From: Tetrapyrgos nigripes
Lineage: Eukaryota; Basidiomycota; Agaricomycetes; Agaricales; Campanellaceae
Direction: 5' to 3'
Length of the DNA stretch: 64,000 bases
NCBI GenBank assembly: GCA_013368315.1
Contig: JAACJM010000273.1
Span: forward strand, 43,768 to 107,767
This document shows, one piece after another, positions 20,240 to 32,925 of the stretch (within the stretch, counting starts at the first letter, position 1; the number at the start of each line of letters is the position of its first letter). Under the pieces are notes generated by a model, which saw nothing but the letters and a program-made list of their open reading frames with translations, was not told the DNA's origin and ran no database searches. The position numbers were made by a program, and so were the translations under genes.

Positions 20240-23118
20240 GCGGGTATGAGAAATTTGCGGACACCTTGCGGACACCCTGCGGACACCCATATTTTCATTG
20301 CTATGGACTTATTCCTTCTCAAAACCATTGTTCCTCTTAGTTTATGGGATAGTACAAACATTCCTACCACCTCTTATGAATAATAAGAATGTTGGCCTTT
20401 CGTGCAGGCACCTAAGTCTCAGACTTGTGAAAATTGCTACACAGCCAACAGAACCTCACCAGCCACATCAATTAACACGTTTCAAGTGCAGACTTAATGC
20501 AGAAAAGGGAAGTGAAGAGACAGTGGATGGACACCAACACCAATCTAAGAGACCACGGAGGCAGAGAAAATAGTCTCTTTACAAATTGGCTATTCCCAGA
20601 AATTACAATTCGTACAAATTATTATAAAGCTATTTGACGCGAGGAAAATTAACCAACAACGAAATACACTCGAACCAAGGTACGTTCGAGGATCTCAAGT
20701 TGCGGCCTAGTGGTTGCTGATCTTTCGAAGATTGTCCATATACGCGAGAATATTCCATACTACCTGTGGCGCGTACTTCATACAATACCAAAAATTGGTA
20801 TTACACTATTACAATGTATTATCTTGTAGAAACATGCTAAGACATGACCCTAATACCATTAATTGTTTGATATTCAAAGTTGACAAGTGCAAATGCTGGC
20901 AGCAAGCATCTCAAAGCACTTGAGATACGTGAGAAACATTTTGAGTGTCTTCAGTGTTGCAATTTCTCAGAGAGATTGACTAGTGAGGGTGTAGGAATCT
21001 TCTCTTGGTGTCCCTGTAGAAAGATTATCTTTGGAAACATCGGAAAAAATTTTTGTGGCTGTGCTTATCCCACTTTTTTGAAGATTTTTACACTTTGTGG
21101 ACATCAAATACAAGACTTTGAAAGTGTCTCTGAGGTAAGATATGCTTTCTTAGGTGTCTACAAGGTGTCCACAAGGTGTCCGCAAGGTGTTGCAAGTGTA
21201 CAGCAAAAATTACAATGAGTACAAACTATCTTAAAGCTATTACAATGTATTATCTTGCAGAAGCATGCTAAGACATGACCTTAATACCATTAATTTTTGA
21301 AGTTATTACAATGTATATCTTCCAGAAACATGCTAAGACATGACCATAATACCACCAATCATGGTAACCAATCATTTGGTATTCAAAGTTGACAAGTGCA
21401 AATGCTGGCAGCAAGCCTCGAAGCACTTGAGATGCATGAGAAAATTTTTGAGTGTCTTTAGCATTGCAATTTCAGGATGAGATTGACTCATGAGGGTGTA
21501 GGAATCTTCTTGGTGTCCTGTAGAGAGATTATCTGTGGAAACATATCAAAAAAAAAAAATTGTGGCTGTGCTTATCCCACTTTTTTGAAGATTTTTACAC
21601 TTTGTGGACATCAGATACAAGACTTTGAAAGTGTCTCTGAGGTAAGATATACATTGGTATGGCACATACGGTCTCATACAGTGTTCTACAATCCTATCTG
21701 CAGGGTGTCTGCAACCCTGCAAGGTGTCCGCAAGGGGTGTCCGCAAGTTTACCTATACCGTTCCGGGCATCAGAAATCTGCGGGTACACTGCGGGTACAT
21801 GCGGGTACATGCGGGTCATGCGGGTACCCATTATCCTTTGCTTATCATGTAGAATCTTAGTTGATTAAGCCTTCTAATTGCTCTTTTATTGTGTAGATAC
21901 TAAGATAGTCTTTTCACAATGCAGAGCCTGCTATGTAGCTATTTCACGAAGAATAGAACGTGCCGTCGGTATTCACGTAAAATCATTCATACAAAAATGA
22001 TGGGATTACGCGGTATATGTAAGGCTCAGCTTCACCTATTATTGACACTTTCTGACCCGCTTTGCGCTCACCTTTGCCAGTCTCTGCAAAATGGGACTCC
22101 TTGTAAGCATGAGTATCCAATGACATGTAGCCTTAGTCACATAGAATATTCTTTTTGTAGAAATGGCTTGGTAAAAGCATCATACGCCCCGCTGTTGATG
22201 CTATTTTCCCTGAGATACTATACCAGGCAGGTTACTGTCCCAGCATGAAAGGAAGTTCAGTCACGCATCACAGCCAAAAATTCCTAAGGCCAGATTTGAC
22301 ATTTTCTATTTTTTCAGATTTTTTTCAGATTTTTTTTTGGTCAGAAAGACTGAACTTTCATTCATGCCAGGACAGTAGTATATATGTGCAAATAGCCATT
22401 AGTTCTTTCCAACGGACTCTCATACAACATAAAGGCGAGAAATATAGTACATGCGGGTGCATTACCAGCATCCACACAACATCTAAATCACTTCTAATGG
22501 TTTGAAAGCAAGGAATGCTGTAGCTCCTGTACTAATAGCCAGTACCTTGACATACTCAATGTGTAGAAGTGAATTTCTATCACAAATTCTACTAAATCTT
22601 AGGCTAAATTCACATTGATCTTGACTTTTCTAGGAATTGGATCTACAAATTACCTTAGTAAACACTTGAACATTGGCTCAGTGATGTATTACAATGAGTA
22701 GGTTGCATTTACAATCAGAATTATGAAGATTTTTATTCATGTGCAGGCTTCATTTCGAGTCTAAGGGTAATTTTGGTACATAATTCATAGAATATTGGCA
22801 TGCAGAGAATGAAAATAGTCTCTACTGCATGCAATAGGCTTTTGGCAATAATATCCAGGCTGTTTGTAGAGAAATACTTGAGTTATCAATGAGACTCTAC
22901 TGGATGGGAGTAAGTGGCTGTGCTTATCCATGTACATTTGAGTTTCACTATACTTCGTTGAAGTCCATTTACAAGCTCTATGTACACTTTTACACCTCTC
23001 TACTATGTTACAGATGCTTGTATGTATGTCATACATTGTTGAACTCAAATATTTACTGGTACCCGGGATGGACCCCAGCCCCGCAGGGGGTACCCGCAGA
23101 TTTACCTATACCGTACCG
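20240..23118. mobile_element. 2.9-kb hAT-like element inserted in the F-box gene
   Basis: Flanked by direct 8-bp repeats TTCAGGAT at 20232-20239 and 23119-23126 (ATCCTGAA on the gene strand). The two ends are imperfect inverted repeats: on the minus strand one begins with GGTATAGGTAAATCTGCGG close to 23113, the other, inverted, reads GGTATGAGAAATTTGCGG. GCGGACACC and GCGGGTACC motifs are clustered at both ends and again at about 21160-21190 and 21690-21830, as in subterminal transposase-binding repeats. The interior has only decayed coding traces (GCAYPTFLKIFTLCGHQ) and no intact transposase, so the copy looks non-autonomous. Confidence 0.85.
20820..21655 (+). repeat. Tandem duplication of about 340 bp inside the element
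   Basis: The block from about 20830 to 21165 (CATGCTAAGACATGACC through TGTCTCTGAGGTAAGATA) recurs at about 21325-21655, offset about 496 bp. Both copies encode the same decayed peptide (GCAYPTFLKIFTLCGHQIQD) ending at a GAGGTAAGAT donor-like site, so the duplicated block may be an exon of a former transposase or captured gene. Confidence 0.8.
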
Positions 23119-23639
23119 TTCAGGATGGCCGTCTCCTCGATCCTAGGCTCGATAATCAAACGGCGGAAGATGTGATTTCGTGCCCTGGGCAACCAAGATT
23201 TGCAGACCAACGAGCAAGATTTCAATGTCGACATGAGCTTCTTATCCTTCAATGATGGTGAGCTGGTTGACCTTTGGGCGTCGACACAGTCGATAACGCG
23301 GTCGGTTAGCTCGGGAGGCAGCCGTGGTGGCAACCCTGACGTATGGAGTTTCTTCATGTTAGGAGTCTGTGAAGTAGAAATAGTGTGGTCAGAGAGCATG
23401 CACAGTGGAGACGCGGTGTAAATGAAGATAACTACTACCTACTGTAGATTGTCAATGGGGACAGTAGTGTAGTCCGAGTTACGCAAACTGGTAGCGGATG
23501 ATGGTGGTTCGAGTTCGGAGTCTGGGCTGAGTGGAATACCTCTTTTTAACCGAAGCCCCTTCATTGTGAGCGGAATTAGGAAATCGCCAAATATGGGCCC
23601 ACTTGCAGGTTCGTTTTTGATGTTCACAGTTCAGATATT

Positions 23640-24558
23640 TTTTTTTGCATTGTTCTCGGTTATTGGCCGGCGAGGCTTTTTAGTATTCGTCATGGCCTCC
23701 ATACTGCAGGCCCCCTGACAATAGGTGACGATCCCGGATGCGGGTTTGGACAAAAAGTGGGCTCGGAAAGTCAAAATGCCGACCTGAGTTTGGACAACAA
23801 TAGGCCTGTGAACAATAGGCTACTGACAATGGCTTACTTACTACAATATGCCTAGCGACTTCCTACTCCACACCCCTTATGCTGCATATAGCTATTGCTT
23901 TTTCCTTGATAGGCCTTGGAGAAATCAGAGACAGTGCTGTTAATTACAAGTAAATAATAATATTTTTTCAACGCATTACATGCTCTCTGCTTCAATAGGC
24001 CGCTACCAGACGCCGCCGACTGTTTTCCAAGCGTCTCACTCAGAGAACTGATGCTCAATGCTTCGAGCTAGTAAGAGAGGGTCATGTTTCCCAGGTTTCA
24101 CCAATCCGAACTGGGTCTTATGGTTTTGTGCAGACAAAGTCAGGTATAATGTTAGGCCATGGTGCGTCTTTATCTCTTCTGAAACATTCGTCTTCCCATT
24201 CTATCTACCTCCAGTCATTGCAATGTATTTCAAAGGCGGGGGGAAGAATGGCAAGCAAGGAAGCGTCACCTCCGAAAATCTGTCCGCGGTCTCTTACATC
24301 GCAGTCCAGCTGTTCGACTACATGCAGCACCGTCAATCCCGCAAATTCTTCTCCCAATTTCATGTAAAAGGGTACATGCATCTCCCTCCGCAGAACTTCC
24401 CCACATTGCTCTCGACATCTCTGCCGCTGACTTGGAGACATTCAAGATACTTCGAGAGAGGCAATCGGTGTTGCAAAATATGTTTTTGCCATTTGGAAAG
24501 TAGTAATTCAGCAATTACCTCGCAACCACTGATCTAGCACTGCATTTTAAGCATCAAT
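23640..24558. other. No confident gene
   Basis: Upstream of the F-box start. A minus-strand stretch at 24205-24441 (FAGLTVLHVVEQLDCDVRD) looks protein-like, but overlapping frames and lack of known motifs prevent a call. Nothing else was recognised. Confidence 0.35.
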
Positions 24559-24745
24559 GTAGCATTTATCTGCGTTCAATCTCAGCACGAGTCAGCATTT
24601 TACTTAGTCTTATGTAGCATTCCTCATTGTTCAAACTCAGCACAAGTCAGCATTTTACTCAGTCTCATGCAACATTCATCGGTGTTCTATCTCAGCACAA
24701 GTTGGCATTTTACTTAATCTGATGTAGCATTCATCAGTGTCCAAT
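24559..24745. repeat. 55-bp tandem repeat, about 3.4 units
   Basis: Units at 24559-24613, 24614-24668 and 24669-24723 plus a partial copy share GTAGCATTCATC and CTCAGCACAAGTCAGCATTT. The array ends exactly where GH3 intron fragment D begins. Confidence 0.9.
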
Positions 24746-27700
24746 CAAGATGAAGGATGAAAAAGGTAAAAGGTAAAAAAGTCAAAGAGAAGAAAAACGA
24801 AGAAAGAGAACGAAACCCGGAAACCAGAAACGCAGAAAAAGGCCGTAAGCCCGACTCTCCCGACTCGCCAACTCCAAGGTCCAACTCGCAATATCCAGGT
24901 ACGACGACAAGGCAGCATCACAGCAAATCCCATACCCACCTCCACCTCCAAAAGAAAGAAAAAACCGAGAACGAAAACCAAAAAGCGAACGCCCAACTCG
25001 CCAAATCCAAGATCCACCCCAAACCCATCCCCCATCCCCACCCCGTACGTCACGGTGTCCAGCTCCAAAAGAAAGAGAAAACCGAGATTCCGAGAACGAG
25101 AAGCCAGAACCAGAACGGAAAACGAGAAGCCAAAAGCCAGAACAAAACACCCCACGTCTCAGGCTATAGCACAGATATTTTATAAAAGTTTCTACAAAAA
25201 TTGCGGTTATAACCATGAAGCTATCTTATAAAAAACGACGGATGATCCTTGCCTACGGGGTATTTGTAAGCGACCTGCCATTCTCAGCATTGGTAGTTCA
25301 TGGACCATCCACGGTCTCTGGTCTGTACTTCGGAAAATGCCCTCGCTCGGTGCTCACCTGCCGTCGGGTTTTTCGGAAAACGCTCTGGGCTCGGGTTATT
25401 CGGGAAATTCTTTGGGCTCGGGCTACTTGGTGTACCCGACCCCCTGGGAATATTTCCGCCCTGCTTGGGCACGCATTGCATTGGAATGTTGCGCCTATAC
25501 GTGCATACCAATCACATTAGTACACTGCAGTGTATCACATATATGCATATATGTAGTAGTACATACGTAGATAAAAAGCAAGATTATCATCGGGGATTTT
25601 CCCAAAATGCTCTGGGCCACCCCGGGAATATTCCCGCCCTGCTTGGGCACCCGCCCATTCCATCGGCATAACCATGGGCTGCCATCGATGATGATCGAGG
25701 CTCTCGGAAAATGCTTTTAACTCGGGCGCTATTTGACGCCCCTGGCCCCCTGGAACTATTCCAGCCCAGCTTGGGTACCCGCCCACATCCTCTCACGGCA
25801 TCCAGATCCTGCACCAATTGTTATAGACATGAAAAAAAACACCAAATAGCACTGTGTAATGTCCGTGTGTAGGTGCGTATACCTACAAACATGTATTGAA
25901 CGGACGGAATTGTATAGGAATGCTCAGGGAATCGGGTGTACCATATTCGGTAGCTTCGATTCCCACGTCGATTGGGTTCGGCATTGCCCACTTTAGCTCG
26001 GGTCGTTATGCACCATTAATCGCACATTCGTTCAAATTGTTACCTATACGTGCATGCTACAGCACATACATATGACGCTGAGACAGTGTAATTGAGCCCA
26101 ATAGTCACGTACGGTTACTTTGCAGCCGATTCGGGTCGGTTTGCTGCGCCCCGCCGTTCCCGCCGTTTTGTACAATTCCGTGTAAACCTACTCGCAAGCG
26201 AGGAATTAAATATTCAGTAACTCTCTTCAGTGATGCAAAAAGGTAATTTATCCTTCCCGTGGATTTATCGATACCAAATATCACTCCGCGGTTGAGCAGA
26301 GCAATTGTGACTGAAAGTCTCCACACCGGATATAAATTCTACAGCACATGCCAGCCAAACCGACAATTGGTAGTTCAATTTGGAATTCATTAGGCTACCG
26401 TTCGTGTCCAAATAGGTAGAATCAAGTTGATACATGGAGAGCTTGACGTTAATTCAACGTTAATGATAACTCACAGTGTACACTGATACTTTCTGGCTCC
26501 ATAAACTGATTTCTATCATGCCCAGAGCTCATAGATAAGATTATTACACGTCTAATGACTCAAAAAAAGGTCTTCATTCGAAGTGCCAATATACGTCGGA
26601 CATTCTAGTAGGTCATGCATGCATTGGTATCTTTGTATGTTCGCTTTTTTGGAAGTTTTTGCATCTCAAGTACTTTTAACACTCTACCAATTTCGGGTGG
26701 CTGTAATATGGCTGGATGGCTTTTAAATACTGATTTATATGCTACTTTAAACATCTCTGCATTTTATGGGTATTTTAAGAGCACCACATGATACCCTAAT
26801 CCAAGACGAGTGTCCCAAATTGACCATTTTATGACAGTTTTCTATCTATAAGGAAATATACTGTGTGTTCCTCATTGTGTGGCCGCAAGAAATATTCATG
26901 AAGTACAGTTACATTTTTGAATGCTATCCCGAGCCTCTCCGAGGTGAAATGCGCTAATTTGATCCAACGCGAGGCGAGACAGAGACCGGGATGCGTCTGT
27001 AAGCGCCCAGAAAGAGCATGCGAATTATTGTGAAGGGTTCGACTTTTATTCGCTTTGCCCGTTTTGGCCTTCTCAGCTGATTTTGAGAGTCAGAAACCAC
27101 CTGTTGTGAATACAGAGGTGTCTCAGGCTCTCAGCTGTAACCACCAGACATCTGTGTGTGTAATACTGCAACATTGGAGGTTGATTGGAGGGTTGTTCGA
27201 TGAAAACTCGTCCGTAATTGTAACTCCGACGCTGACGCGCTAACGCATCATCAAACTGCCCAAACTGCCAGCGCAACTCTTGGCCATCTCAACGGCGCAC
27301 AGGTGCGCCACCCCCGACTCCAGGTAAGTAGTATAGGCAGACTTGCTTTGGCGTACAGCACCTTCTCCCCAAGGAGATGACTAAAGCCTGGTCCAAGTTT
27401 CTGGTCTACAAACAGGTACTTTGCATGGTATTGATGCTCAGCGGTAGGTAACAATTTGGTGTTACTCATAGAGAAATTGTCAAAAACAAATCTAGCAATT
27501 TGTTCAGCTCGCGTATGTTTCAGTTGTTTATTGGGCGCATAGCGATCGATTCAACGTTGTATTTGACAAAGGTCCAGGACAGGCAGTCGTTCCAAATATT
27601 GAGACAGACTCTCAGTTGGAAGAGAAAGAAAGATAGGATCAGCAGCAGCAGCTTCACAAAGGTAATCAACGAGTCTCATGGCGGATGGTGATGAACAAAT

Positions 27701-29177
27701 TCTGAGATGAGGCGGATTGATATATAACTATTTTTTTTCCAATCCAATTTCCAATCCAATGATTGCTATGGAACCGCGGAGAACGACGGAGAATTAGGAA
27801 CAAGTCACATGAAAGCTGTTCCCGCGGATCAATTTATCAATCATCAAGAACTGCGCGTACGGCCTGGTACTGGTGTGTGCTATACTGTGAAATAGTTCAC
27901 CATGAGCAGCAAATACACAGCTTGAAAGAAGCCGACGACGAGTTCTCGCTGTTGCACAGGTAGTAGAAAAATGGACATCTTCCGGAGATCTCCAGCGAGA
28001 TTCAAACTCCGCTCGGCAGTGACGGCAGCTCCACTCGGTTGGACACTCCCTCTTCCTCCCTTCGGTCGGAGTCGGGGATCCACTCCTTGTCCACTTTACT
28101 CTTTTTCTGCTTCCACCCACAAACAACGATGGACACCTGTATTCATGGAAGACTTTTTTCATTGGTAATACCAAGTTTGCAGTACAGCTGACAAGGACGG
28201 ACATGCTATGGGAGCGAAGACTCGGAGATGGAGAGGTATGGGCTGAAGAAGTAGGAGTGTAAGAGATGCCTAAGAAAGGGAAGTTAATAGGTGAGTAACT
28301 TTCATCTTAGTTTGCGTATGCATACTAGTGCCAACTGATACATTTTTATTCTTTCTTGCATCCTTGTTTTCACACCGCCCGCCCACTGCCCGCAGCTGTC
28401 AACGGTAAACGGCGTTTTGGTTACCCTTCCCGCGCTCTTATCTCGCTCAGATGAACCCCACAACCTGATACCCCTGGGCCCTGTAGCCTACCCCTGGGCC
28501 CTGTAGCCTACCTCTGATTGAAGACGACGCTGGGGCATAGAGTGTTTCGTCGTAGTTCGTTAGTCCATAATGTAACTGATATGTACAAAATGATAGCAAG
28601 TCCATATATTTATGTCCATGCCCAAATCTGTGCCCAACCAAACCCGCCTGCAGACTACAATAATCATGGGTATGTATGTAGGTGTATGTACATAAACATT
28701 AAAGCAAGTAGCAACTACTAACGAGATACTCGTTTTGGAAAGGGGCCGTCCAAGCCGATTGCGACACTAAAGCCAAGTTCGGAAGGGAGTCCGAGAGATG
28801 GACCTTGGTCCATAGGATGATGTCCAAAGCACCGGTCATATGAGTCTCTGTCTTGGCCCTAGGATATTTGGCAGGGCTTTTATATAAAGGAGTTGGTTGT
28901 GAGCGTAGAAATAACCGTCATTTTTTATATGAAGCTAACTAAGGAACAACCTAGTATTTTACAAAATTGCCGCATCTCAGGGTGCACGTCTAACATCTAA
29001 CACCCAACACTCTGTGTCCACTCTGTCCATCCCGTCCCAAAACCAAAACCAAAACCAAAAACAGAAACCAAAAACGAAAGGATAAAAGAGTTATGAAAAC
29101 ACGAAAACACAACAAAACCAAAACCAAAACCCCCTAAAAACCATTAAAGAACAAAAACGAAACACTCACCTAGATCA
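24746..29177. repeat. GH3 intron-5 fragment D, split by a 3.8-kb insertion
   Basis: 24746-25159 matches copy A at about 10760-11157, and 28985-29177 continues the same alignment (about 11158-11340), including the last bases of exon 5 (CTCACCTAGATCATC). The two halves are separated by the element at 25160-28984. It carries no usable coding sequence and is a third dispersed copy of the GH3 locus. Confidence 0.88.
25160..28984. mobile_element. 3.8-kb putative DNA transposon, no recognisable genes
   Basis: It splits an otherwise collinear GH3 intron copy and is bounded by the direct repeat CACGTCT (25153-25159 and 28985-28991). The two 28-bp ends align without gaps as imperfect inverted repeats (CAGGCTATAG and CACCCTGAGA at the tips, ATTTTRTAAAA inside), and TATAAAAAAYGACGG occurs inverted 55-67 bp from each end. 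A 20-bp direct repeat (TACCCCTGGGCCCTGTAGCC) lies at 28469-28508, and degenerate repeats of GGGAATATTCCCGCCCTGCT type lie at 25380-25780. No transposase or other gene was recognised, so the superfamily is open. Confidence 0.7.
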
Positions 29178-29944
29178 TCCACAACATGGTGTAGAAGTTC
29201 TGCAGCACTTACAGTGCTACTGGCTGTGCCTGGTTGCAGAACATGCAGTAGTTCTATGGCTTCTAAAGGCATATATTTCCATGTATACTGGACTGGACAT
29301 TGTGCTGTATCAATCTCCGGCCATTACCACAAGTGTGCTCCTCGCTGAACAGCATGCTCCTCATTATCCACAATGATGAACTTAGGCCTTGGACATCATC
29401 CCTTGGATTTGATGTCCTCAAGGCGGGATTCTCTCCACTGGACTGGAAATCCCATGAAAACCTAGGATCAGTTCTTTTCTTTGGATGTATGAGAGTTTCC
29501 CGAGGATGGGTTCCGGATCATCAATCCTAGATTCCTAACCTTTCGGTTTGCCTTCACGTTTGGCTCTGTCGTATTAGTATACTGTATGCTTTGCTGTCCG
29601 AAACCAGAACCACACTGAAACATATGGCAAAACATAAAATATAATAAGTGTGATAATGATTGAGTATATATTTATGGTGCCGGTGCCATTAGTGGTGATA
29701 AATGGGTATCTGTATTCTTGTTCAACACTTGAGAGGCCTTTTAACAAAGCCGAGAAAGTACCTGGATAACCAGTGGCCTGACATAGAAAAAAAAGATCTT
29801 GTAGCCATCCATTCCTGCGATTAGCGGCAGATTACCAATGGAAAGTTGGGAGCGGTCCAGCATGGTATCCAGCGAGCATATCAAGCCTGCTGGATAATCA
29901 CCATCTTCTGCAATATTTGCTGAATATTGTACTGTATATTTGAT
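29178..29944. other. No gene seen
   Basis: Between GH3 fragment D and the palindrome. Only short incoherent open frames; nothing recognised. Confidence 0.45.
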
Positions 29945-32925
29945 CTGGATATTCCGCTGGATGGTTGGCCGAAGGAGCTTGGTCTTCACCAGTAGTTGTA
30001 ACTGCCATGCATAGTATACAGGCAGTACTCACACAACACAATGCGTAGTCAACAGTCCTTTCTCTGTTTATACTTTGGGTGAGCATATGATGCATTGTAT
30101 GGCTATTTTCATACTATGCATTGTGTGCACAATATTCTACTATACCACGCATGGTATACCTTAAGTAAATTTGGCAGGTTTTTCCCACAGCTGGTAATTT
30201 GATGTGGCGGTAGGCAGGGCCTTAGGGGCCAGCAGAGCGGGTTTTTCTCACGCCTCAAAATTTGATAGGAGGTGCAGGCGGTCAGTAGGGGCCAGAATCT
30301 GCAAATGGAATAGGGGTAGTAGCTGTGGCTGGCACAGAAAATGCAAAATAAATTCCTGGAGCCGGCAATGAAAAGTGACATAAGTATATAAGAGGGTGTA
30401 CTTTGGGTCGCTGAATCCAAATATCCAATCAGATTTGCAATAACTGCAGTGGGTATAGAGATATGGCCAAAATACTGTCCAAAATACAGCAAAAGAGCAG
30501 GATGGGTACTGGCCATTGCATCCAATCAGCTCTGATTATTATGCAAATTGGTAGGATACTGCTTTTGGATTCTATAGACTTGGGAATAACATTTATTTTA
30601 TTATATAATCAATTTCTAGTGAGATATCTTCAATTTACTCTCAAAAAAGTGAAAAATTTGGGATGGCCATGGACACTGCATGTTATAGCATCTAATATAA
30701 TTATGGATATGCTTACTAGGGTATTTTTTGTCCATGAATTGGAATATCCACTTGGATAAGCTCTATATTCTGTGGTTCTGGTGATATGGAATACTTACCC
30801 CTAAATATAGGTACCTGTGGCATCCACAAATATGCAATTTATAAATTTGTTTGAGAGGGTGGATAAATGTTCATTAATACCCTCAATCATAATATAAAGT
30901 CATGTTCTTTATATCTTCAAGAAATGAGACTCTATTTTCAATTTATTCCCCAAAATTGCCACAAAAGTGACAAAGAGGAATGGCCATGCACAGGGCATGG
31001 TGTGGCATCCAATATGATCATGGATATGCCTACTAAGATAAATTTGGTTATGGAATCTTAATATCCACTTGGATTGGCTCTATAGGCTATGGGTACTCTG
31101 CTATTCAAGACTTACCCCCAAACGTGGGTACCTGTGGCACCTGCAAATATGTACTTTATAAAATAGGTTGAGTGGGTTTAAAAGTCTTGATTGATATCCC
31201 AAACAGTAATATGAAGTCATATCACCTATATCCCTAAGTTCTAAGACTCTATTCTCAATTTATTCCCCAGACAGCAAAGATAGCCCTAATTTCCACCTTC
31301 ATTGACACATATACCTATCTTTCGGCTTTGGGACTGGCATTCTGACTACCCTCCCATCATTCTAAGCCATAATCCTTGCGTTACTGGCAGTTTGGATGTT
31401 CTCACTGAAAGACATGTTCAGATATAGCCTTAAGTGCTATAAGTATCATTATGTGCAACTCAGTTTGACTTTAACCTGGTGCATGTACCTAGAACATCTG
31501 CTAGATATTTTGGATGGCTGATCATCTTTTAAGTGGTACTAAAAGATGAAATACATAGTATGAGCGCCTCCAGTAACCTCTGGAATGAGATATGCCCATG
31601 TATATGGTTCCAAAAGGTACTATTTTCGCTTTTTGAGTAATAAATTGGGAATAGAGCCTTGGATCTTGGGGATATGGAGCATATGACCTCATATTCTTGT
31701 TTGGGGCTTTAATAAACAGCTATCCACCTATCTCCACAGTTTTTTAAGATACATATTTACAGGTGCCACAGGTACCCATGCTTGGGGGTAAGTCTTCAAT
31801 AGCAGAGTAGCCACAGCTTATGGAGCCAATCTAAGTGGATATTTGGATTCAAGGACCTGGACTACTTTAATAGACATATAAATAGCTGTATTGGATGCCA
31901 TACCATGCTCTCTCCATGGCCATCTCACTTTTTTCGCTTTTGTGGCAATTTTTGGGAAATAAATTGAAAATAGAGTCTTGTATCTTCAAGATATGAAGAA
32001 TATGACTTTATATTCTGATTGAAAGTATTAATGAACATTTATCCACCCTCTCACACAAATTTATAAGTTGCATATTTGTGGGTGCCACAGGTACCTATAT
32101 TTAGGGGTAAGTATTCCATATCACCAGAACCACAGAATATAGAGCTTATCCAAGTGGATATTCCAATTCAGGGACAAAAAATACCCTAGTAAGCATATCC
32201 ATAATTATATTAGATGCTATAACATGCAGTGTCCATGGCCATCCCAAATTTTTCACTTTTTTGAGAGTAAATTGAAGATATCTCACTAGAAATTGATTAT
32301 ATAATAAAATAAATGTTATTCCCAAGTCTATAGAATCCAAAAGCAGTATCCTACCAATTTGCATAATAATCAGAGCTGATTGGATGCAATGGCCAGTACC
32401 CATCCTGCTCTTTTGCTGTATTTTGGACAGTATTTTGGCCATATCTCTATAACCACTGCAGGTATTGCGAATCTGATTGGATATTTAGATTCAGTGACCC
32501 AAAATACATTCTCTTATATACTTATATCACCTTTCATTGCCGGCTCCAGGAATTTATTTTGCATTTTCTGTGCCAGCCACAGCTACTACCCCTATTCCAT
32601 TTGCAGATTCAGGGCCCTATCGACGGCCTGCACCTCCCATCAAATTTTGAGGTGTGAGAAAAACCCGCCCTACTGCCCCCTAAGGGGCACAGTGGCAAAA
32701 ATAAATGTAATATACTATGCATGGTATGGGGTGGAACAGTGATTCACTATGCATAGTATCATACCATAATATAGGTACAGATAAGCCTCTACAAACTACG
32801 CATTGTGCCCAGCAGAGTACTATCAGTATACTATGTGTAGCAGTTACAGCTACAGCTGTGGTCTTTCCACGTGAACTTCACACGCCACAAAATTCATCTG
32901 AATATCCAGCAAGCCTGCTAGATCC
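29945..32925. repeat. Large palindrome, arms of about 1.3 kb around a 0.38-kb loop
   Basis: Left arm about 29945-31263 is matched in inverted orientation by about 31645-32925. The inner 30463-30759 segment is almost base-identical with the reverse of 32146-32442, while the outer about 450 bp are more diverged. Each arm also contains direct repeats of about 310-330 bp (boundaries near 30640, 30955, 31263), each with TATAGGTACCTGTGGCA-type and AATATCCACTTGGAT motifs. No conserved protein is encoded; mirrored open frames are a consequence of the symmetry. Probably a foldback-type or satellite-derived mobile element; exact ends and target duplication were not resolved. Confidence 0.88.

Larger units (their letters stand above)
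18601..23399 (-). pseudogene. F-box protein gene interrupted by a transposon
   Basis: The N-terminal part, 23399-23119, encodes an F-box: LPPELTDRVIDCVDAQ and LKSCSLVCKSWLPRARNHIF. It then reads into a 2879-bp insertion (20240-23118). Omitting the insertion and one copy of the duplicated ATCCTGAA rejoins the frame exactly (EETAILKSDDEERCVKAF). The rest continues leftward: TLVINAGYWG, FTSLEALYIDLEDIDID and other leucine-rich-like segments to about 19400. There a one-base shift (or unrecognised intron) moves to the frame 19428-18601 (LESLNFKGLQSDDY, a (DS)n run, VEVVFEGLEDWSHADPDKYP, ending LGLGFG). Agaricomycete F-box proteins of this type recruit unknown substrates to SCF ubiquitin ligases via Skp1. 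As it stands the gene is disrupted. The start could also be the later Met before KKLHTSG. Confidence 0.83.

Noticed and set aside
20640..20730. Possible tRNA (GCGGCCTAGTGGTT looks like an A box)
   Set aside because: No B box (GGTTCGANTCC) at the right distance and no cloverleaf could be formed.
24058..24537. Plus-strand frame of about 159 codons
   Set aside because: No motif, overlaps equally long frames on the other strand, and composition does not favour it.
27794..28204. Minus-strand frame of 136 codons inside the 3.8-kb element
   Set aside because: Arg/Ser-rich with no motif and overlapped by plus-strand frames; not enough to call a gene.
30109..32742. Paired open frames of 98 and about 130 aa on opposite strands
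   Set aside because: They mirror each other because of the palindrome and lack motifs; conservation is explained by recent DNA identity, not coding selection.
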